Below, piece after piece: positions 1 to 5,615 of a stretch of 7,918 nt of DNA. The position numbers were made by a program, and so were the translations under genes. Location: positions 1 to 7,918 of the forward strand of contig USSJ01000051.1 of the NCBI GenBank assembly GCA_900557285.1. Direction: 5' to 3'. The stretch is from an uncultured Clostridia bacterium (GTDB taxonomy: Bacteria; Bacillota; Clostridia; Christensenellales; Borkfalkiaceae). Below the pieces are notes generated by a model. It saw only the letters and a program-made list of their open reading frames with translations, made no database searches and was not told the DNA's origin. Every line of letters begins with the position of its first letter. Positions within the stretch are counted from its first letter, which is position 1.

Positions 1-370
1 AATCTGGTTTAAACTTCTGCACGGCGGCGATATCGCATCCACCGAGGAAAACCTGATCGATGCGGCGGCGGGCGAAAATTATGAATGGACGGATATGTAC
101 GCCACTTTCGCAAAAGAAGCGCGCGAAGAAGGGTTCGATCATATCGCTTTCCTGTTCGAACAGGTCGCCGCAATCGAAAAAGAACATGAGAAACGTTATC
201 TTGCACTTCTGGACAACGTAAAAAACGAACTCGTATTCTCCCGCGACGAAGACTGCATCTGGCAGTGCTCCAACTGCGGTCATATCGTGATCGGGAAAAA
301 AGCTCCCGAAGTTTGCCCCGTTTGCGCGCATCCGAAGGCATATTTCCAGCTCAAAGCGGAAAATTATTGA
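1..370 (+). CDS. rbr: Rubrerythrin, C-terminal part (gene runs off the left edge)
   Basis: The last 122 residues and TAA-free end to a TGA stop are visible; the start is outside the window. Rubrerythrin is a cytoplasmic non-haem iron peroxidase that reduces hydrogen peroxide to water with electrons from NADH through rubredoxin-type carriers. The visible part holds the end of the ferritin-like four-helix diiron domain, with the glutamate-rich stretch ENYEW and the second iron-ligand motif EKEHE (about visible residues 59-63). It is followed by a C-terminal rubredoxin-like domain with two cysteine pairs, CSNCG (codons from 266) and CPVC (codons from 314). The 12-residue spacing between the pairs is typical of rubrerythrin, shorter than in free rubredoxin. 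The gene lies 129 bases upstream of the Hrb-type gene on the same strand, which suits a shared oxidative-stress role. Family assignment is close to certain; the reductant is inferred. Confidence 0.95.
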   Translation, partial: IWFKLLHGGDIASTEENLIDAAAGENYEWTDMYATFAKEAREEGFDHIAFLFEQVAAIEKEHEKRYLALLDNVKNELVFSRDEDCIWQCSNCGHIVIGKKAPEVCPVCAHPKAYFQLKAENY

Positions 371-385
371 TTTTATCCCCTTTTT

Positions 386-413
386 TTGTAAAACCCTGCC
401 GCGGATTTAAAAT
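386..413 (+). promoter_or_regulatory. Candidate promoter for hrb
   Basis: TTGTAA (386-391) and TAAAAT (408-413) are 16 bases apart, in the gap between the rubrerythrin stop and the hrb start. The -10 box is good (5 of 6); the -35 box is moderate (4 of 6). If used, transcription would begin near 420 and the hairpin at 441-472 would lie in the hrb leader. The site is AT-rich by nature, so chance occurrence is quite possible. Confidence 0.3.
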
Positions 414-440
414 ATTTTCATCCAAAGCAACAGGCTTTTT

Positions 441-487
441 GGCGGCGCATTACTTCACGGCAATGCGCCGCTTATTTATTTTAATTT
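441..487 (+). terminator. Hairpin with imperfect U tract after rbr, just before hrb
   Basis: A perfect 10-bp stem pairs 442-451 (GCGGCGCATT) with 462-471 (AATGCGCCGC) across a 10-base loop, with a G-U pair at the base (441/472). It is followed by TTATTTATTTT. The A-interrupted T run makes it a moderate intrinsic terminator for rubrerythrin. It ends only about 16 bases before the hrb ribosome binding site, so it may act as an attenuator or as an mRNA-stabilising 5' structure for hrb instead of a full stop. Confidence 0.55.
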
Positions 488-499
488 GAGAGGTAAATC

Positions 500-1135
500 A
501 TGAATCCGAACGCATTCCACGCCATGTCTTACGGCGTCTACATCGTTTCAACATGGGACAACGGCAGACCGACCGGCTGCACCGCAAACTGCGCCGCCCA
601 AATTACGGCAAATCCTGCTACCGTCATAGTCAGCATCAACAAAGACAACTATACCAACCGCTGCATCACAGATTGCGGCCATTTTGCGATTTCTGTTCTC
701 GCCGAAAATTCCGATCCTTCCATCATAGGCACTTTCGGATTCCGCTCGGGAAAAGATTTCAACAAATTCGATAACGTCGCTTACCAGGTGCGCGACACGC
801 TCCCCATCATTTCCGACAGCTGCGCTTACATCGCCTGCCGCGTCATCAATACGATGGATACGCCTACCCACACGATCTTCCTGGGAGAAGTTATCGGCGC
901 AGAAGTTACGAGCGGCAATCCGCCCATGACTTACTCTTATTATCATAAAGTCATCAAAGGGAAAACCGCCAAAAATGCACCGACGTATATTCCTCCTCAG
1001 GAACAGACAATCGGAAAATGGGTTTGCTCCGTTTGCGGCTATGAGTACAGCGGCAATATTCCCTTTGAAGACCTGCCCGACAGCTGGACTTGTCCCGTTT
1101 GCGGACAGCCGAAATCTGTCTTCCGAAAAAAATAA
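500..1135 (+). CDS. hrb: High-molecular-weight rubredoxin: flavin reductase-like domain fused to rubredoxin
   Basis: The 211-residue protein has two parts. Residues about 1-155 match the FMN-binding flavin reductase-like split-barrel family (opening [15 protein letters not shown] near 26-30, and a [10 protein letters not shown] end near 146-155). Residues 173-211 are a short rubredoxin with iron ligands C176, C179, C198 and C201 (CSVCG and CPVCG) and the EDLPDSW stretch just before the second pair. This architecture is that of Moorella Hrb, which passes electrons from NADH through FMN and the rubredoxin iron to the flavodiiron oxygen/NO reductase FprA; in related anaerobes such carriers also feed rubrerythrin. 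The ATG is set by GAGAGG at 488-493, six bases upstream. It follows rubrerythrin on the same strand and ends in a strong terminator. No flavodiiron protein gene is in view, so the partner is inferred. The domain calls are firm; the exact electron acceptor is not. Confidence 0.9.
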   Translation: MNPNAFHAMSYGVYIVSTWDNGRPTGCTANCAAQITANPATVIVSINKDNYTNRCITDCGHFAISVLAENSDPSIIGTFGFRSGKDFNKFDNVAYQVRDTLPIISDSCAYIACRVINTMDTPTHTIFLGEVIGAEVTSGNPPMTYSYYHKVIKGKTAKNAPTYIPPQEQTIGKWVCSVCGYEYSGNIPFEDLPDSWTCPVCGQPKSVFRKK

Positions 1136-1223
1136 TTTCAATTTGTATGCAAAATTGCAAAACATGACAGCACAACTCTTCTTCGGCATTTCGCTTTTGC
1201 AACTGCACCAATGCAAGCACATA

Positions 1224-1265
1224 AACGCCCTTCTGCGCAAATTTTGTGCAGAAGGGCGTTTTTTT
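1224..1265 (+). terminator. Strong intrinsic terminator after hrb
   Basis: A 13-bp perfect stem pairs 1224-1236 with 1248-1260 (AACGCCCTTCTGC with GCAGAAGGGCGTT). The stem can extend by four more pairs, including one G-U, to a three-base loop. A run of seven T (1259-1265) follows directly. It lies about 90 bases after the hrb stop; the bases between hold no recognisable feature. Confidence 0.92.
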
Positions 1266-1402
1266 ACGATAAGTAAATTATCTCAGAATCACAAAGCATC
1301 ATCCAAAATGATCACCCCCGCAGACAATCCCGGAAGCTACCACATAAGTATCCTTCCGTCAGCAATCACTTTCATAAAAGGCGGCATTTGGATTACTTTA
1401 TG
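1266..1402. other. Convergent intergenic region between the hrb and pnp terminators
   Basis: These 137 bases separate two converging transcription units. I see no ribosome binding site, RNA gene, promoter pair or repeat that I can support. The only mild signal is a pair of short minus-strand reading frames in the same frame split by a TAG (1387 to 1289), described under findings. Neither has a ribosome binding site. Confidence 0.6.
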
Positions 1403-1434
1403 AACAAAGCCGCCGACGCAAATGCGTCGGCGGC
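1403..1434 (-). terminator. Terminator hairpin after pnp
   Basis: A GC-rich 12-bp perfect inverted repeat pairs 1409-1420 with 1423-1434 (GCCGCCGACGCA with TGCGTCGGCGGC), in practice an 11-bp stem with a four-base loop. On the minus strand the stem is followed by TTTGTT (1408-1403), a short U tract. It begins 19 bases after the pnp stop. The stem is very strong and the U tract modest. On the plus strand the sequence after it is AT-rich without a T run, so termination there is less likely. Confidence 0.8.
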
Positions 1435-1453
1435 AGAATTTTATAAATTTCGA

Positions 1454-3553
1454 TCAGCCTTCCATTTTTTCGAGGAGTTTCAGATCGATTCCCTTTTCAC
1501 CGATCTTGATGATCTCCACTTTCACGGTATCACCGATATTCAGCACGTCTTCCACCTGGTTGATGCGTTTTTCGCTCATCTTGGAGATATGGATCATGCC
1601 GTCTTTGCCGGGTGCGAGTTCCACAAATGCTCCGACTTTGGAAAGAATGCGGACAACCGAGCCGATAAACATATCGCCGACTTCCGGATCACGCGCGATC
1701 GAAAGAATGATCGCCTTTGCGCGCTCCGCATTGTCAATATTTTCGCCATACGTCGCAATGCAGACTTTTCCGTCGTCATCGATATCGATCTTGACGCCCG
1801 TCTCTTCGATGATCTTATTGATCACTTTTCCGCCGCTGCCGATCACTTCACGGATCTTTTCGGGATCAATGTTGAAAGACAGGATCTTCGGCGCGTACTT
1901 GGAAAGATGCGTGCGCGGTGCGGGCAGAACATCCAGCATCTTGTGCAGAATGAACTGACGTCCTTCGTTCGCCTGCGCGATCGCACGGCGCAGAATATCT
2001 TCGCTGATGCCCTTAATCTTGATATCCATCTGGATCGCCGTGATACCCTTTTCCGTTCCGGCAACCTTGAAGTCCATATCGCCCAGGAAATCTTCCAGAC
2101 CCTGGATATCCGTAAGGATCGCAACTTTATCGCTGTTCGTATCTTTGATCAGTCCCATTGCGCAGCCTGCCACAGGAGCTTTGATCGGAACACCGGCATC
2201 CATGAGCGCCAGCGTCGAACCGCAGACACTGGCCTGCGACGTAGAACCGTTGGAACTGAGCACGTCCGAAACCATACGGATCGCATACGGGAATTCTTCC
2301 GCACTCGGAACGACCGGTTCCAGAGCACGTTCCGCCAATGCGCCGTGCCCGATCTCGCGGCGGCCGGGGCTCTTGAGGCCTTTCGCTTCGCCCGTCGAAT
2401 ATCCCGGGAAATTATACTGATGCATATAGCGCTTGGACACTTCGTCGTCCAGGCCGTCCAGTTTCTGTACTTCGCTCAGCGTGCCCAGCGTGCAGGTAGA
2501 AAGAACCTGCGTCTGTCCTCTCGTGAACACCGCCGAACCGTGTACGCGCGGCAAAATGCCCGTTTCGCACCAGATCGGACGGATCTCTTTGAGCGACCTT
2601 CCGTCGGGACGTACGCCTTTTTCCAAAATCTTCGCACGAACCTTTTCTTTTGTCAGATAATAGAGGCTGTCCTTGATTTCGCGCGCTTTGTCGGGATACG
2701 TATCCGCAAAATGCGCCAGAACATCCTTTTCCACTTCGTTCTGTTTTTCTTCGCGGGCCTGGCGGTCAAACTCTTCCAAAGCCTTGTCCAGCATGTCCGA
2801 CGCATACGCACGGACTGCCGCATCGATGTCCTCGGGAACATGATACAGTTCCATCTCGCGCTTGGGTTTGCCGATCTCTTTCTGGATCATTTCGATGAAT
2901 GCGCACTGCTTTTTGATCTCTTCATGTCCGAACAGAATAGCCTGCACCATCTCTTCATCCGAAATCTCTTTCGCGCCCGCTTCCACCATCATGATGGCGT
3001 CTTTCGTGCCAGAAAGTCCGAGACTTAAAACGCTCTTTTCACGCTGCGCATTGTCCGGATTGATGACATACTGACCGTCCACCAATCCCACCTGCACCGA
3101 TCCCGTAGGCCCCGCCCAGGGAATATCCGAAATGCTCAGTGCAATCGAGCTGCCCATCATCGCAAACGGTTCCGGAGGAATGTTCGTGTCCACCGAAAGC
3201 GCCGTAGCGATCACAACGACGTCGTTGAACAATCCCTTCGGGAACAGCGGGCGGATCGGACGGTCGATCAGACGGGATGTAAGGATCCCCTTATCGCTCG
3301 TTCTTCCTTCACGCTTTTTGAATCCGCCGGGGATCTTGCCCACGGCATACATTTTCTCTTCGAAATCTACCTGCAAAGGAAAGAAATCCATTCCTTCCCG
3401 AGGCGATTCGGACATGGTTACGTTGACCATCACCACCGTATCGCCGCAGCGCACCACACACGAACCGTTCGCCTGCTCTGCATATTTGCCCGTCTCTACG
3501 ATGACCTTTCTTCCGCCCACTTCCGTTTCAAATTGTCTGTAATTGTTCTTCAT
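1454..3553 (-). CDS. pnp: Polyribonucleotide nucleotidyltransferase (PNPase)
   Basis: The 699-residue protein is full length for the family (about 700). PNPase is a cytoplasmic homotrimer that degrades RNA 3' to 5' using phosphate, releasing nucleoside diphosphates, and can run in reverse to add tails. Domains in order are: first RNase PH-like domain (about 10-140, with RPIRPLFP at 98-105), helical linker (about 230-310), catalytic second RNase PH-like domain (about 320-545), KH domain with GSGG at 572-575, and S1 domain (about 626-695). Residues equivalent to the E. coli catalytic D486, D492 and K494 are D488, D494 and K496 in the EDFLGDMDFK stretch. The frame stays open upstream to 3628, but the ATG at 3553 is chosen because AAGGAG lies six bases before it and MKNNYRQFE is the expected N-terminus. 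It is downstream of rpsO, the conserved order. Nothing is missing or unusual in the enzyme. Confidence 0.98.
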   Translation of the reverse strand: MKNNYRQFETEVGGRKVIVETGKYAEQANGSCVVRCGDTVVMVNVTMSESPREGMDFFPLQVDFEEKMYAVGKIPGGFKKREGRTSDKGILTSRLIDRPIRPLFPKGLFNDVVVIATALSVDTNIPPEPFAMMGSSIALSISDIPWAGPTGSVQVGLVDGQYVINPDNAQREKSVLSLGLSGTKDAIMMVEAGAKEISDEEMVQAILFGHEEIKKQCAFIEMIQKEIGKPKREMELYHVPEDIDAAVRAYASDMLDKALEEFDRQAREEKQNEVEKDVLAHFADTYPDKAREIKDSLYYLTKEKVRAKILEKGVRPDGRSLKEIRPIWCETGILPRVHGSAVFTRGQTQVLSTCTLGTLSEVQKLDGLDDEVSKRYMHQYNFPGYSTGEAKGLKSPGRREIGHGALAERALEPVVPSAEEFPYAIRMVSDVLSSNGSTSQASVCGSTLALMDAGVPIKAPVAGCAMGLIKDTNSDKVAILTDIQGLEDFLGDMDFKVAGTEKGITAIQMDIKIKGISEDILRRAIAQANEGRQFILHKMLDVLPAPRTHLSKYAPKILSFNIDPEKIREVIGSGGKVINKIIEETGVKIDIDDDGKVCIATYGENIDNAERAKAIILSIARDPEVGDMFIGSVVRILSKVGAFVELAPGKDGMIHISKMSEKRINQVEDVLNIGDTVKVEIIKIGEKGIDLKLLEKMEG

Positions 3554-3559
3554 TCTATA

Positions 3560-3565
3560 CTCCTT
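3560..3565 (-). promoter_or_regulatory. Ribosome binding site that fixes the pnp start
   Basis: AAGGAG on the minus strand stands six bases before the ATG at 3553. No comparable site precedes the upstream in-frame ATG at 3628, so the shorter protein is preferred. The site sits between two copies of the nine-base sequence GAGTATAGA (minus strand); the downstream copy overlaps it by three bases. Confidence 0.85.
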
Positions 3566-3584
3566 GACTCTATACTCACCGCGA

Positions 3585-3635
3585 AAGATCCCCGATCTTA
3601 CGCGTTCTTTACAGCATTTCCCGCACAAAATGCGG
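3585..3635 (-). promoter_or_regulatory. Two hairpins in the pnp 5' leader
   Basis: On the minus strand the leader can form a 5-bp GC-rich hairpin (3631-3635 with 3621-3625, CCGCA/TGCGG, five-base loop). It can also form a 6-bp hairpin (3594-3599 with 3585-3590, AAGATC/GATCTT, three-base loop) that ends 19 bases upstream of the ribosome binding site. In E. coli a leader stem is the target of PNPase autoregulation with RNase III. The presence of hairpins here is seen; a regulatory role is inferred by analogy only. Confidence 0.35.
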
Positions 3636-3677
3636 CCGCGCCGCTCCCCTTCGGATCCCGTTTTCTATCCTCTGTCT

Positions 3678-3706
3678 GTCATACAAACGGCAACCGACTG
3701 CGGCAA
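3678..3706 (-). promoter_or_regulatory. Candidate internal promoter for pnp
   Basis: On the minus strand TTGCCG (3706-3701) and TATGAC (3683-3678) are 17 bases apart, each matching 4 of 6 consensus bases. The site lies just after the rpsO terminator and 125 bases upstream of the pnp start, where a second promoter for pnp is also found in E. coli. The match is moderate, so this is a candidate only. Confidence 0.35.
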
Positions 3707-3720
3707 GCCTGTCCTAATTT

Positions 3721-3750
3721 ATAAAAGGGCCGAACATCCGTTCCGCCCTT
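3721..3750 (-). terminator. Terminator or attenuator between rpsO and pnp
   Basis: Read on the minus strand, AAGGGC (3750-3745) pairs with GCCCTT (3730-3725) and GAAC (3743-3740) pairs with GTTC (3735-3732), with one G-G mismatch between the two helices and a four-base loop. TTTTAT follows. It begins eight bases after the rpsO stop. The U tract is short, so partial read-through into pnp is likely, as at the E. coli rpsO-pnp boundary. Confidence 0.7.
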
Positions 3751-3758
3751 ATTTTCGC

Positions 3759-4022
3759 TTATTTTCTCAAATCGAGACGGGAAACGATATCCCTGTACTT
3801 TTCAATATCTTTGCTCTTGATATAATCGAGCAGTCCGCGGCGCTGTCCGACCATCTTCAAAAGTCCGCGGCGGCTGTGATTGTCGTGCGGATGCTGCTGC
3901 AAATGCTCGTTCAGATGGTTGATACGCTCCGTCAAAAGCGCGATCTGCACTTCCGAAGAACCCGTGTCGCCGTCATGCCGTTTGTACTCTTCAATGATCT
4001 GATTTTTCTTTTCCTTTTCCAT
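3759..4022 (-). CDS. rpsO: 30S ribosomal protein S15
   Basis: The 87-residue product has the usual S15 length (88-89). S15 is a primary 16S rRNA-binding protein of the small-subunit platform that contacts the three-way junction of helices 20-22 and helps form a bridge to the large subunit. The diagnostic stretches are [17 protein letters not shown] (18-34), [16 protein letters not shown] (47-62) and the closing SRLDLRK. The first of the two usual histidines in the DHHS motif is asparagine here (DNHS). The start at 4022 is set by AAGGAG seven bases upstream (4030-4035) and gives the expected N-terminus; the frame is open further upstream to an ATG at 4100 (see findings). It has its own promoter and precedes pnp, the common order. 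Confidence 0.98.
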   Translation of the reverse strand: MEKEKKNQIIEEYKRHDGDTGSSEVQIALLTERINHLNEHLQQHPHDNHSRRGLLKMVGQRRGLLDYIKSKDIEKYRDIVSRLDLRK

Positions 4023-4029
4023 TGTTTTA

Positions 4030-4035
4030 CTCCTT
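4030..4035 (-). promoter_or_regulatory. Ribosome binding site that fixes the rpsO start
   Basis: AAGGAG on the minus strand, seven bases before the ATG at 4022. It supports the 87-residue S15 over the 113-residue form that would begin at 4100. Confidence 0.85.
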
Positions 4036-4100
4036 GGAAATCTTTTATTCACGCAAATCAAAGTACGGCGAGGAGAACCGCGCGCCCTTGAATTACGCAT
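4036..4100 (-). promoter_or_regulatory. rpsO 5' leader, possible S15 autoregulatory RNA
   Basis: With the promoter at 4107-4135 the transcript would begin near 4100, giving a leader of about 78 bases. Between 4083 and 4064 a GC-rich hairpin is possible (GGCG near 4083-4080 with CGCC near 4067-4064, and a smaller GCGG/CC pairing inside). S15 represses its own translation through leader RNA in several bacterial groups, and those RNAs differ in structure between groups. I cannot match this leader to a known class. Confidence 0.3.
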
Positions 4101-4106
4101 GGTATT

Positions 4107-4135
4107 AGTTTAACACATTTTTCTGCGTTTGTAAA
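4107..4135 (-). promoter_or_regulatory. Promoter for rpsO
   Basis: On the minus strand TTTACA (4135-4130) and TAAACT (4112-4107) are separated by exactly 17 bases, with AT-rich flanks. Each box matches 5 or 4 of 6 consensus bases. It is the best sigma-70/SigA-type pair in the 303-base gap between the YczE-family gene and rpsO. It sits 85 bases before the rpsO start. Confidence 0.65.
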
Positions 4136-4325
4136 CTGAATCAGAAATATAATTTTCGATTCCCGCCAATTCTTTTGCTTTATGCCTTTATAAATCCTGA
4201 ACGCGCGCCCTTTTCTTAAATCAGCGTGCGAAAAACCCTGTTCCGTCCGTCAAAGCACAAGCGCACACAATTTTTTTGCGGACAGCAAAATACGTCGGAT
4301 AAAAACCTTTCACACGGCCCGCTTG
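4136..4325. other. Intergenic region upstream of the rpsO promoter
   Basis: I see no gene here. There are weak inverted repeats (6 bp at 4270-4290; 7 bp with a G-U pair around 4201-4230), but none is followed by a T run on either strand. No convincing terminator for the YczE-family gene is therefore visible, and read-through towards rpsO cannot be excluded. Confidence 0.5.
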
Positions 4326-5156
4326 TCAGTCTTTCTTTTCGGCAACTTCCCCATCGGTTGTTGCCGTCCCGCCCTTGTTTTCCGCATCCGTATCTTCCTG
4401 AAGGGTATCCTGCGCACCGCTTTCCGCCCCTTTCGGATCTTCCTGCGAACCGATCTGATTTTTCTTTCCGTCCGCATCGGAGCCTGTTGCGCTGTCCCGG
4501 ATACAGGCATTTGCGATCCGGGAAGAAAGCGGAAGAAAAAGCTGTACCACCGGCCCCGTCAGCAAAACGGCTACCACCGTACCCGCGCCGATCACGCCGC
4601 CCATTGCCCAACCCAGTCCTGCAAATACCGCATCGCACAAAAGCCTGACCCATCGGAACTGCAGATGAATGCGCGTTCCGACTTTATCGGAAAGAATCAT
4701 GGCGACGAGATCGTTCGGCCCCGTCCCCGAACGGCTCGCGATCACGATCGACATGCCGAACGCTAAAATGATACACCCCGCAACCATGCATAAGATCCGA
4801 AGCCAGAGCGGAGATTCTTCCCCGATCTTTCCCGAAAAAATCCATAAGAAAAAATCGATGATCCAACCGCCGCAAAAGGCGCAGACAAAAGACCCCGGTT
4901 TGACATATCCACGGGTAAAAATCAACATGATGATCAACAACAGGATCAGCATTCCCACATGACAAGTCCCGATGCCCAGCCCCGTCAGTGAAGAAATCCC
5001 CTGTACAAACACAGTAAAAGGATCTGACCCCAGATTGGAAAGCAGAAAAAGCGTGACCCCGAAATGCGCAACCACAAGCCCGGCTAAAAGCACTGCCAAC
5101 CCTATAACCCACTGCCGTAAGGTCCGCTTTTTTGTATCCGCCTGAAAAGTGGCCAT
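4326..5156 (-). CDS. YczE/YitT-like integral membrane protein, function unknown
   Basis: This 276-residue protein is predicted to lie in the cytoplasmic membrane. Hydrophobic segments are at about 15-40, 62-82, 88-108, 117-141 and 172-210 (the last may be two spans). Two similar glycine-proline motifs, SNLGSDPFTVFVQGIS (40-55) and SRSGTGPNDLVAMILS (141-156), each follow a hydrophobic span and suggest an internal duplication. These motifs are typical of the YczE/YyaS/YitT family of uncharacterised bacterial membrane proteins; no transported substrate is established. Residues 221-276 form a hydrophilic tail with 15 acidic and 6 basic residues, which I do not recall as a usual part of the family. 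AAGGAGGAG (5164-5172), seven bases before the ATG, is a very strong ribosome binding site. It is a single-gene unit with its own promoter. Family is likely; function is unknown. Confidence 0.8.
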   Translation of the reverse strand: MATFQADTKKRTLRQWVIGLAVLLAGLVVAHFGVTLFLLSNLGSDPFTVFVQGISSLTGLGIGTCHVGMLILLLIIMLIFTRGYVKPGSFVCAFCGGWIIDFFLWIFSGKIGEESPLWLRILCMVAGCIILAFGMSIVIASRSGTGPNDLVAMILSDKVGTRIHLQFRWVRLLCDAVFAGLGWAMGGVIGAGTVVAVLLTGPVVQLFLPLSSRIANACIRDSATGSDADGKKNQIGSQEDPKGAESGAQDTLQEDTDAENKGGTATTDGEVAEKKD

Positions 5157-5398
5157 CCGTTCGCTCCTCCTTTTCCCTTTTTCCTTTTTCCCCTATGTGA
5201 CAGACGTCTTATCTTTCTGCCCCCTATATCCGCAACATTGCAATGCAACGCGTTTTTTCCGTTCGCCCTTCCGAACGAAATCAGACTTCCTTTCTCAATT
5301 TTTGCTTTATGACTGCTCGGAGGCAATCATCCCTCCCTTCCATTCCAGCCCAAAGCATCCCAAAACAAGGTTTCCGTACAGAATTTTCTTTTCCCTTT
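5157..5398 (-). promoter_or_regulatory. Long structured 5' leader of the YczE-family gene
   Basis: The promoter at 5405-5433 predicts a leader of about 240 bases. On the minus strand it can form an 8-bp hairpin with one G-U pair (5330-5323 with 5316-5309; six-base loop CTCCGA), then a 6-bp hairpin CGTTCG/CGAACG (5277-5272 with 5265-5260; six-base loop), then the perfect palindrome CATTGCAATG (5245-5236). Another palindrome, AGACGTCT, is at 5209-5202. A purine-rich tract (5195-5164) ends in the ribosome binding site. I cannot match it to a known riboswitch class. The structures are seen; regulation is inferred. Confidence 0.4.
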
Positions 5399-5404
5399 AT
5401 CACA

Positions 5405-5433
5405 ATTTTACTTGAATCCTTTGAAAGTGTCAA
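5405..5433 (-). promoter_or_regulatory. Near-consensus promoter for the YczE-family gene
   Basis: On the minus strand the -35 box is a perfect TTGACA (5433-5428), the spacer is 17 bases and the -10 box is TAAAAT (5410-5405), 5 of 6. It lies between the hemZ terminator and the YczE-family gene, so it should start that transcript near 5398. This is the strongest promoter-like sequence in the window. Confidence 0.8.
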
Positions 5434-5529
5434 GCCGCTTTTTAAAATTTTCACAATGAATCGGACATTTGTACGACACCCTTGAAAAAAGCAAATAAAA
5501 TACTTATGCTCAGGCTGTTTTTCCCGTAC

Positions 5530-5564
5530 AAAAAAAGACTTGTGCCGCAATAACACAAGTCTTT
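5530..5564 (-). terminator. Strong intrinsic terminator after hemZ
   Basis: On the minus strand AAAGACTTGTG (5564-5554) pairs perfectly over 11 bp with CACAAGTCTTT (5544-5534) across a nine-base loop. The T run including the stem end continues to 5530. It begins 51 bases after the hemZ stop and closes the relA - MBL - hemZ unit, ahead of the next promoter at 5433. Confidence 0.93.
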
Positions 5565-5615
5565 CCATTCTTAAATCTGCAATTTTTTTGAAAGCTAATA
5601 GAACCGCAGTCCTGC

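Noticed and set aside
548..1240. A 230-codon minus-strand frame opposite hrb
   Set aside because: It overlaps the whole Hrb gene and its terminator, and shows no family motifs or ribosome binding site.
1388..3028. A 546-codon open frame on the plus strand opposite pnp
   Set aside because: It is antisense to a clearly functional PNPase gene, reads as low-quality protein (rich in H, F, R, D) and has no start signals. Long antisense frames arise from the codon bias of the real gene.
3554..3628. Upstream ATG at 3628 as the pnp start
   Set aside because: The added 25 residues match nothing expected in PNPase, there is no ribosome binding site, and the ATG at 3553 has a good one.
4201..4290. Inverted repeats as a terminator for the YczE-family gene
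   Set aside because: The stems are short or have large loops, and neither is followed by a T run on the minus strand.
5157..5398. Known riboswitch in the YczE-family leader
   Set aside because: I compared it from memory with TPP, THF, fluoride, guanidine, preQ1, c-di-GMP and glycine motifs and found none of their conserved cores. A covariance search was not possible.
5281..5568. A 95-codon minus-strand frame between hemZ and the YczE-family gene
   Set aside because: It runs through the hemZ terminator and the YczE-family promoter, so as a whole it is unlikely to be translated. Only its last 20-25 codons were kept as a weak upstream-ORF idea.
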